From Clostridia bacterium UC5.1-1E11 (GTDB lineage Bacteria; Bacillota; Clostridia; Oscillospirales; Acutalibacteraceae): a DNA stretch of 64,000 bases. Position 1 is the first letter of the stretch, and every line of letters begins with the position of its first letter. The notes beneath the pieces are model-generated. The model saw only the letters and a program-made list of their open reading frames with translations. It was not told the DNA's origin and did not search any database. Shown here in pieces: positions 57,571-64,000 of this stretch. Both the position numbers and the translations under genes were made by a program. Where the stretch lies: positions 1-64,000 of the forward strand of contig BCAA01000010.1 of NCBI GenBank assembly GCA_001305115.1, given 5' to 3'.

Positions 57571-60500
57571 ATGGAATTCAACGAATTTGAATCAATAAAA
57601 ATCGGGCTGGCTTCGCCGGACAAGATCCGCGAATGGTCCTATGGCGAAGTCAAGAAGCCGGAGACGATCAACTACCGTACCCTAAAGCCGGAGCGCGACG
57701 GCCTCTTTTGCGAGCGTATCTTTGGACCGCAGAAGGACTGGGAATGCCATTGCGGCAAATATAAGCGTATCCGTTATAAGGGAAAGATCTGCGACCGCTG
57801 CGGCGTTGAAGTTACACGGGCGAAGGTTCGCCGCGAGCGCATGGGCCATATTGAGTTGGCTGCGCCCGTTTCCCATATTTGGTACTTCAAAGGAATCCCT
57901 TCCCGGATGGGGTTGATTCTGGATATATCCCCCCGCATGCTGGAAAAAGTGCTCTATTTTGCCCTGTATATTGTCACGGACCCCGGAAATGTGCGTGAGC
58001 TGCAGAAAAAGCAGCTCTTGACCGAAAAGGAATACCGTGATCTGCGCGAAAAATACGAGGACGATTTCCAGGCCAGTATGGGCGCGGAAGCCATCAAGAC
58101 CCTGTTGGAGGAAATTGATCTGGAAAAGGAGTCCGTCGAGCTCAAAGATGAGCTGGCGACGGCCTCCGGTCAGAAGCGTGTCCGTATTTTGAAGCGCCTA
58201 GAGGTTGTTGAGGCATTCCGGCTCTCGGGTAACCGTCCGGAGTGGATGATTCTCGACGTGGTGCCGGTCATCCCGCCGGACATTCGCCCGATGGTTCAGC
58301 TCGATGGCGGACGTTTTGCGACCTCTGACCTGAACGACCTCTATCGCCGTGTCATCAACCGAAACAACCGCTTGAAGCGGCTGTTGGAGCTCGGCGCGCC
58401 AGACATCATCGTCCGCAACGAGAAGCGCATGTTGCAGGAGGCGGTTGATGCATTGATTGACAATGGCCGCCGTGGCCGTCCGGTCACTGGCCCGAACAAC
58501 CGTCCGTTGAAGTCCCTTTCCGATATGTTGAAAGGCAAACAGGGGCGTTTCCGCCAGAACCTGTTGGGCAAGCGTGTTGACTATTCCGGCCGTTCCGTTA
58601 TTGTGGTTGGGCCGGAACTGAAAATGTATCAGTGCGGCTTGCCAAAAGAAATGGCGTTGGAATTGTTTAAGCCATTTGTAATGAAACGTTTGGTAGAGAC
58701 CGGCGCCGCCGGAAACATCAAGGCGGCCAGAAAAGCGGTCGAGCGCGCGAAGCCAGAGGTCTGGGATGCTTTGGAAATCGTTATCAAGAATCATCCGGTG
58801 CTGCTCAACCGTGCGCCTACGCTGCATCGTTTGGGCATTCAGGCATTTGAACCGGTGTTGGTTGAGGGGCGCGCGTTGAAGTTGCATCCGTTGGCATGTA
58901 CAGCGTACAATGCTGACTTTGACGGCGACCAGATGGCTGTACACGTCCCGTTGTCCTCCGAAGCGCAGGCGGAAGCCCGCTTCCTGATGCTGGCGGCCGG
59001 CAACCTGCTTAAGCCTTCCGACGGGCGCCCGGTTACGGTTCCAACGCAGGACATGGTTCTGGGGTCCTATTATCTCACATTGGAAAAAGACGGAGAGCTG
59101 GGTGAAGGAAAAGTTTTCCGTGATTTCGACGAAGCGATTATGGCGTACGATTCGCATATTGTTGGACTGCATGCGAAGATTAAGGTACGCAGAACTATGG
59201 AGATCGATGGCCAGAAGGTTTCCCGTTTGGTGGATACCACCGTGGGCCGTATGATTTTCAACCGTCCAATTCCGCAGGATCTCGGCTTTGTGGACCGTTC
59301 GGACCCAGAAAACCGCTTCAAGTTTGAGATTGAATTCCTGGTTGGCAAAAAACAACTTGGAAAAATCATCGATAAATGTATTAAAGTTCACGGTGTTCCA
59401 AAGACTTCGGAAGTATTGGACGCTGTGAAAGCACAGGGATATAAGTATTCCACTAAGAGCGCCATCACGGTCGCTGTCTGTGATGCGACCATTCCGCCAC
59501 AAAAGAAGGAGATCATCTCTGAGGCAGAAAAGAAGATTGATCTGGTTACCGATCAGTTCAAAAACGGTTTGCTCTCCGATGGAGAACGTTACAACGCCGT
59601 TTTGAAAACTTGGGAAAAGGCCACCAACGATGTAACGGACGCTCTGCAGAAGGGGCTGGACCGCTACAACCCGATCTTTATGATGGCAGATTCCGGCGCT
59701 CGTGGTTCCATGAGCCAGATCCGTCAGTTGGCCGGCATGCGCGGTCTGATTGCAAATACCTCCGGTAAGACGATCGAGATTCCGATTCGTGCAAATTACC
59801 GTGAAGGTTTGAACATTTTGGAATACTTCATTTCTTCCCGTGGCGCCCGAAAGGGCTTGGCGGATACGGCTCTGCGTACCGCGGACTCCGGTTATCTGAC
59901 CCGCCGCCTGGTCGATGTTTCGCAGGATGTGATCATCCGCGAGGAGGACTGCGGTGCAACAGACGGCCTGGAGGTCTTTGATATTAAGGAAGGCAAGGAG
60001 TCCATTGAGTCTCTGCACGAGCGTTTGATTGGACGCTATCTGGTAGAAGACTTTGTCGACCCGGAGACGGGGGCGGTGCTTGTCTCCAAGGACAAGATGA
60101 TGGATGACAACGATGCAGATATCATTGTTGGGCATGGCGTACAGCGCATCAAGGTTCGCTCAATTCTGAACTGCCGTGCGCGCCATGGTGTGTGCCAGAA
60201 ATGTTATGGCGCCAACCTGGCGAACGGCCAGCCGGTTACCGTCGGCGAGGCGGTGGGGATCATCGCGGCGCAGTCCATCGGTGAGCCTGGTACGCAGTTG
60301 ACCATGAGAACCTTCCATACCGGCGGCGTCGCCAGCGCAGAGGATATTACGCAGGGTCTTCCCCGCGTCGAAGAGCTGTTTGAGGGCCGTAAGCCAAAGC
60401 ATCTGGCCATTATCAGTGAGATTGGCGGCCGGGTAACGTTTGAAGATATTAAGAAAAATCGTCATGTGGTTGTAACCGACCAGGAGAGCGGCGAAAGCAA

Positions 60501-61113
60501 GTCCTATTTGATTCCCTTTGGTTCCCGTATCATCGTCAATGAGGGCGACGTAATCGATAAAGGGACGCGCATTACAGAAGGTTCGGTAAATCCGCACGAT
60601 GTACTTGCGATCAGCGGTACACATGCGGTGGAGGATTATCTGATTGAAGAAGTACAGCGTGTTTACCGGATGCAGGGCGTTGACATCAACGACAAGCATA
60701 TCGAGGTCATTGTGCGCCAGATGATGAAGAAGGTCAAGGTCGAAGATCCGGGCGATACGAAGCTTCTGCCCAGTTCTTTGGTTGAAAAGACCGAGTTTGA
60801 GGCAGAAAATCAAATCGTTCGGGAGCGCATTGCTGCGGGAGAACCCGATCTGCGCGAGGCAACCTGTTCGCCGACCCTGTTGGGTATTACCAAGGCCTCC
60901 TTGGCGACCGATTCGTTCCTCTCGGCTGCCTCTTTCCAGGAGACGACCCGCGTGTTGACCGATGCTGCTATCAAAGGCAAGGTGGACCCGCTGCTCGGTT
61001 TGAAGGAAAATGTCATCATCGGTAAGTTGGTCCCGGCCGGCACAGGCATGAAATGCTATAGCGGCGTTGAGATCGAACATGAAGGTGAGGACTTGACAAA
61101 TCAAGCCATTTAG
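57571..61113 (+). CDS. rpoC: RNA polymerase subunit beta prime
   Basis: The intact 1180-residue protein has the N-terminal zinc finger [20 protein letters not shown], the active-site motif [17 protein letters not shown] binding the catalytic Mg, and the bridge helix/trigger loop region. FGGAR-type and [15 protein letters not shown] segments follow (here [19 protein letters not shown]). The second zinc site is [13 protein letters not shown]. It starts 18 bases after rpoB behind AAGGGGG and forms one operon with it. The length is typical of clostridial RpoC without large insertions. Confidence 0.97.
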   Translation: MEFNEFESIKIGLASPDKIREWSYGEVKKPETINYRTLKPERDGLFCERIFGPQKDWECHCGKYKRIRYKGKICDRCGVEVTRAKVRRERMGHIELAAPVSHIWYFKGIPSRMGLILDISPRMLEKVLYFALYIVTDPGNVRELQKKQLLTEKEYRDLREKYEDDFQASMGAEAIKTLLEEIDLEKESVELKDELATASGQKRVRILKRLEVVEAFRLSGNRPEWMILDVVPVIPPDIRPMVQLDGGRFATSDLNDLYRRVINRNNRLKRLLELGAPDIIVRNEKRMLQEAVDALIDNGRRGRPVTGPNNRPLKSLSDMLKGKQGRFRQNLLGKRVDYSGRSVIVVGPELKMYQCGLPKEMALELFKPFVMKRLVETGAAGNIKAARKAVERAKPEVWDALEIVIKNHPVLLNRAPTLHRLGIQAFEPVLVEGRALKLHPLACTAYNADFDGDQMAVHVPLSSEAQAEARFLMLAAGNLLKPSDGRPVTVPTQDMVLGSYYLTLEKDGELGEGKVFRDFDEAIMAYDSHIVGLHAKIKVRRTMEIDGQKVSRLVDTTVGRMIFNRPIPQDLGFVDRSDPENRFKFEIEFLVGKKQLGKIIDKCIKVHGVPKTSEVLDAVKAQGYKYSTKSAITVAVCDATIPPQKKEIISEAEKKIDLVTDQFKNGLLSDGERYNAVLKTWEKATNDVTDALQKGLDRYNPIFMMADSGARGSMSQIRQLAGMRGLIANTSGKTIEIPIRANYREGLNILEYFISSRGARKGLADTALRTADSGYLTRRLVDVSQDVIIREEDCGATDGLEVFDIKEGKESIESLHERLIGRYLVEDFVDPETGAVLVSKDKMMDDNDADIIVGHGVQRIKVRSILNCRARHGVCQKCYGANLANGQPVTVGEAVGIIAAQSIGEPGTQLTMRTFHTGGVASAEDITQGLPRVEELFEGRKPKHLAIISEIGGRVTFEDIKKNRHVVVTDQESGESKSYLIPFGSRIIVNEGDVIDKGTRITEGSVNPHDVLAISGTHAVEDYLIEEVQRVYRMQGVDINDKHIEVIVRQMMKKVKVEDPGDTKLLPSSLVEKTEFEAENQIVRERIAAGEPDLREATCSPTLLGITKASLATDSFLSAASFQETTRVLTDAAIKGKVDPLLGLKENVIIGKLVPAGTGMKCYSGVEIEHEGEDLTNQAI

Positions 61114-61253
61114 CGCTATAATATTCAATTGTAACGGCGGGGCGGATCAAATTCTTCCAGATTCTGCAATATGTGGGAAGGATGAATAAAATCCGCGGGA
61201 AAAGCCCGTGAAATTCGGGGAATATTCCCTGTGCCTTACGAAACTTATAAAAA

Positions 61254-61294
61254 TTTATCCTGTTCCAGGAATTTCTTTTCTGGAACAGGATAAA
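61254..61294. repeat. Perfect 15-bp hairpin between rpoC and rpsL
   Basis: TTTATCCTGTTCCAG (61254–61268) pairs exactly with CTGGAACAGGATAAA (61280–61294), loop of 11 bases. No T-tract follows. It may be a processing or attenuation site within the operon. The L7Ae-like gene often found in this interval is absent. Confidence 0.6.
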
Positions 61295-61375
61295 ATTGTG
61301 TTTAATCCCTTTTTCGCTAGGTGTTCAGCGGTTTTCCGCTTGACATATATTTTCTTTTATGTGAGGAGGTGTCGT

Positions 61376-61804
61376 ATGCCAACATTTAACCAGTTAGTTC
61401 ATACTGGCCGTGAGGTAAGCGAAAAGAAGGCAAAGGCTCCTGCACTTTTGAAGGGCTGGAACTCCAAGAAGCGCATTGCGATTGATCAGGATTCCCCGCA
61501 AAAGCGTGGTGTTTGCACGTCTGTTAAGACGGCTACCCCGAAGAAGCCGAACTCTGCTCTTCGTAAGATCGCCAGAGTAAGGCTCTCCAATGGAATCGAA
61601 GTCAGCGCTTATATCCCCGGTGTGGGCCACAACCTGCAGGAACACAGCGTCGTGATGATCCGCGGCGGCCGTGTTAAGGACCTTCCTGGTGTCCGTTACC
61701 ATATTATCCGTGGTACGCTGGATGCCCAGGGCGTTGCAAAGCGTATGCAGGCTCGTTCCAAGTATGGTGCGAAGCGTCCGAAGGCTGGTAAGGCTACAAA
61801 GTAA
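61376..61804 (+). CDS. rpsL: 30S ribosomal protein S12
   Basis: S12 sits at the decoding centre of the small subunit. The 142-residue protein reads [76 protein letters not shown] and SKYGAKRPK at the end. The lysines at the streptomycin-resistance positions (KKPNS and GGRVKDLPG) are wild type. TGAGGAGGTGTCGT fixes the ATG at 61376; the frame upstream is non-coding. Confidence 0.97.
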   Translation: MPTFNQLVHTGREVSEKKAKAPALLKGWNSKKRIAIDQDSPQKRGVCTSVKTATPKKPNSALRKIARVRLSNGIEVSAYIPGVGHNLQEHSVVMIRGGRVKDLPGVRYHIIRGTLDAQGVAKRMQARSKYGAKRPKAGKATK

Positions 61805-61978
61805 GAGCCAAAGCTACACTCTAAATTTGACAAGATCCGAACGGCTGCATGTTTGACACAAAACACAATGCAGCGGCGTTTTATATAGATTTTCTATAGC
61901 GGACGCCTCTGTGTTGGCCAACGGGAGTTTGTCGCTTTCGAGTACCTATGATATCATTCTGTGAAGGAGGGAAGTAAA

Positions 61979-62449
61979 GTGCCAAGAAGAGGAAATATTG
62001 CAAAACGTGATGTTTTGCCCGATCCGCTTTACAATTCGAAGCTTGTAACTCGTCTTATCAACAATATCATGTACGACGGCAAGAAGGGCGTTGCTCAGAA
62101 AATTGTCTATGGTGCATTTGATATTATTCGTGAAAAGACCGGCAAAGAGCCGCTGGAGGTCTTTGAGCAGGCGATGGAAAACGTCATGCCGCAGCTCGAA
62201 GTTAAGGCCCGCCGTGTCGGCGGCGCTACCTACCAGGTGCCGATGGAGGTTCGTCCAGAGAGAAGACAGACCTTGGGCCTGCGCTGGATGACCAACTATT
62301 CCAGACTCAGATCTGAAAAGACCATGAAGGAAAGACTTGCCGGCGAGATCCTTGATGCTGTTAATGGTGCTGGCGGTGCTGCCAAGAAGCGTGACGATAC
62401 GCACAAGATGGCAGAGGCTAACAGAGCTTTCGCACATTACAGATGGTAA
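61979..62449 (+). CDS. rpsG: 30S ribosomal protein S7
   Basis: S7 nucleates assembly of the 30S head and contacts the 3' domain of 16S rRNA. The 156-residue protein reads [41 protein letters not shown]-like [29 protein letters not shown] and [10 protein letters not shown]. The GTG at 61979 follows GAAGGAGGGAAGTAAA. It lies between rpsL and fusA as in most bacteria. Confidence 0.97.
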   Translation: MPRRGNIAKRDVLPDPLYNSKLVTRLINNIMYDGKKGVAQKIVYGAFDIIREKTGKEPLEVFEQAMENVMPQLEVKARRVGGATYQVPMEVRPERRQTLGLRWMTNYSRLRSEKTMKERLAGEILDAVNGAGGAAKKRDDTHKMAEANRAFAHYRW

Positions 62450-62494
62450 TCGGCGCAGGCTGTATACTATTTTCAGAACTTTAAGGAGGAAACT

Positions 62495-64000
62495 ATGCCA
62501 AGGCAGGTATCACTCGAAATGACCCGCAATATCGGTATCATGGCGCACATCGATGCCGGTAAAACAACGACGACAGAACGTATTCTGTATTATACGGGTG
62601 TTAACCACAAGATCGGCGAGACGCACGACGGTGCTGCAACGATGGACTGGATGGCGCAGGAGCAGGAGAGAGGTATCACGATTACCTCTGCTGCTACGAC
62701 CTGCTTCTGGAAAGGCCACCGCATCAACATCATTGACACTCCCGGCCACGTGGACTTCACCGTTGAGGTGGAACGTTCCCTGCGCGTACTGGACGGTTCT
62801 GTAACCGTTTTCTGCGCAAAGGGTGGCGTTGAGCCCCAGTCCGAAACGGTTTGGCGCCAGGCTGAGGAATATCATGTTCCGCGTATGGCGTATGTCAATA
62901 AGATGGACATCATGGGCGCTGACTTCTATAATGTCGTCAAGATGATGAAGGAGCGCTTGAAGTGTAATGCCGTTCCGATTCAGCTTCCGATCGGCAGCGA
63001 AGATACCTTCCGTGGGATCATCGACCTGATCGATATGAAGGCGGACGTCTACTATGACGACATGGGCAAGGATATGCGCGTCGAGGATATTCCGGAGGAT
63101 ATGGTTGACATTGCCGAGGAATATCACAATGCACTGCTTGAGCATGTTGCTGAGCAGGACGACGAGCTCATGGAGAAATATCTCTCCGGTGAAGAGCTCA
63201 CTAGGGAAGAGATTGTTCGTACAATCCGTAAGTCCACCATTGCCAATACGATGGTTCCAGTGACTTGTGGTACTTCCTATAAGAACAAGGGCGTGCAGAA
63301 GCTCCTGGATGCGATCATCGACTATATGCCGGCTCCGACCGACATCCCTGCAATCCGTGGTGTAAACCCGGAGACAGGCGAGGAAGAGGATCGTCATGCA
63401 TCCGACGATGAGCCCTTCTCTGCACTTGCATTTAAGATTGCGGCTGACCCATTTGTTGGAAAGCTGTGCTATTTCCGTGTGTACTCCGGTACATTGAGTG
63501 CGGGCGCTACAGTTTACAACTCTGTAAAGGACAGCAATGAGAGAATCGGCCGTATTTTGCAGATGCACGCAAATCACCGCCAGGATATCGACATTGTCTA
63601 TGCGGGTGATATTGCCGCGGCAATCGGTGTAAAGAACACCACCACCGGCGACACCCTGTGCGATGAAAAGCATCCGGTCATTCTGGAATCCATGGAATTC
63701 CCGGAGCCGGTTATTCGCGTGGCTATCGAGCCGAAGACAAAGGCTGGCCAGGAAAAAATGGGTATTGCGCTGGCAAAGCTGGCGGAAGAAGACCCGACCT
63801 TTAAGGCGTATACCGATGAGGAGACCGGCCAGACCATCATCGCTGGCATGGGCGAACTGCACTTGGAAATCATTGTGGATAGACTTCTGCGTGAATTCAA
63901 GGTGGAAGCAAATGTCGGTAAGCCGCAGGTTGCTTACAAGGAGACCATCCGCAAGCTGGCGGACGTCGACACCAAGTATGCAAGACAGTCCGGCGGTAAA
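62495..64000 (+). CDS. fusA: Elongation factor G, 3' end outside the window
   Basis: EF-G drives ribosomal translocation with GTP. The open frame begins [33 protein letters not shown] (G1), then [15 protein letters not shown] (G2), [22 protein letters not shown] (G3) and [11 protein letters not shown] (G4). Domain II and the start of domains III/IV follow, [12 protein letters not shown] near the window end. About 502 codons are present; roughly 190 more are expected beyond. TTAAGGAGGAAACT precedes the ATG. No frame error is seen. Confidence 0.97.
   Translation, partial: MPRQVSLEMTRNIGIMAHIDAGKTTTTERILYYTGVNHKIGETHDGAATMDWMAQEQERGITITSAATTCFWKGHRINIIDTPGHVDFTVEVERSLRVLDGSVTVFCAKGGVEPQSETVWRQAEEYHVPRMAYVNKMDIMGADFYNVVKMMKERLKCNAVPIQLPIGSEDTFRGIIDLIDMKADVYYDDMGKDMRVEDIPEDMVDIAEEYHNALLEHVAEQDDELMEKYLSGEELTREEIVRTIRKSTIANTMVPVTCGTSYKNKGVQKLLDAIIDYMPAPTDIPAIRGVNPETGEEEDRHASDDEPFSALAFKIAADPFVGKLCYFRVYSGTLSAGATVYNSVKDSNERIGRILQMHANHRQDIDIVYAGDIAAAIGVKNTTTGDTLCDEKHPVILESMEFPEPVIRVAIEPKTKAGQEKMGIALAKLAEEDPTFKAYTDEETGQTIIAGMGELHLEIIVDRLLREFKVEANVGKPQVAYKETIRKLADVDTKYARQSGGK

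Noticed and set aside
58198..60135. 645-codon open frame antisense to rpoC
   Set aside because: It mirrors the highly conserved rpoC gene, has no ribosome site or recognisable domain, and is explained by codon bias of the sense strand.

Overview
The window is about 50% GC chromosomal DNA from a low-GC-lineage Gram-positive, most likely an endospore-forming member of the Clostridia (Oscillospirales-like). The grounds are the hprK/PHP/murB/rapZ/whiA/dnaE/pfkA order, an IspH–ribosomal protein S1 fusion, a YunB sporulation protein, a collagen-like surface protein, DUF5685–J-domain and DUF2975–HTH pairs, and strong AGGAGG ribosome binding sites. The species cannot be told from the sequence.

Layout. 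1–6.3 kb: a collagen-like protein cut by the window edge, a lipoprotein, HD and CYTH domain proteins, a DUF362/ferredoxin protein, two small proteins and a glycosyltransferase. 6.5–16.3 kb: a housekeeping block hprK–PHP–murB–rapZ–whiA–dnaE–pfkA, then tRNA-Trp, tRNA-Asp and tRNA-Thr. 16.5–20.9 kb: an accessory stretch with a cytidine deaminase, a lone SIR2-family protein, several small unknown genes, a rhomboid-like membrane protein and an SH3b lipoprotein. 20.9–28.9 kb: four glycosyltransferases followed by murE and murF. 28.9–34.8 kb: an NlpC/P60 hydrolase behind WalR-like boxes, then a flavin locus (promoter, FMN riboswitch, ribU, riboflavin kinase–winged-helix fusion), a secreted beta protein, two paralogous small proteins, a LysM protein and a GNAT acetyltransferase. 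35–43.7 kb: DUF5685, J-domain protein, membrane protein, an RpiR regulator, a flavoprotein, cmk, two plsC genes and ispH-rpsA. 44–49.8 kb: yunB, ligA, a decayed CRISPR array touching the ligA stop codon, lysA, an IS200-like relic and a stub of a second lysA. 49.9–53.4 kb: DUF2975, HTH, DUF4173 and a split chromate transporter. 53.6–64 kb: the rpoB–rpoC–rpsL–rpsG–fusA operon, with fusA running off the end.

The most unusual locus is at 30.2–31.9 kb. A complete riboflavin kinase domain, lacking the FAD synthetase half of RibF, is fused to an OmpR/PhoB-type DNA-binding domain. It is encoded two bases after ribU, under an FMN riboswitch. A pair of 11-bp-spaced direct repeats sits just upstream of the promoter, the arrangement expected for an OmpR-type regulator. 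This suggests a flavin-sensing transcription factor combined with riboswitch control. It is analogous in concept to archaeal RbkR and Bacillus RibR but built from different parts.

A caution applies to the whole window. About twenty genes, including dnaE, rpoB, whiA, pfkA, cmk and ispH, are broken by single-base frameshifts, nearly all in homopolymer runs. I treat these as sequence errors rather than pseudogenes and give the full extent of each gene.
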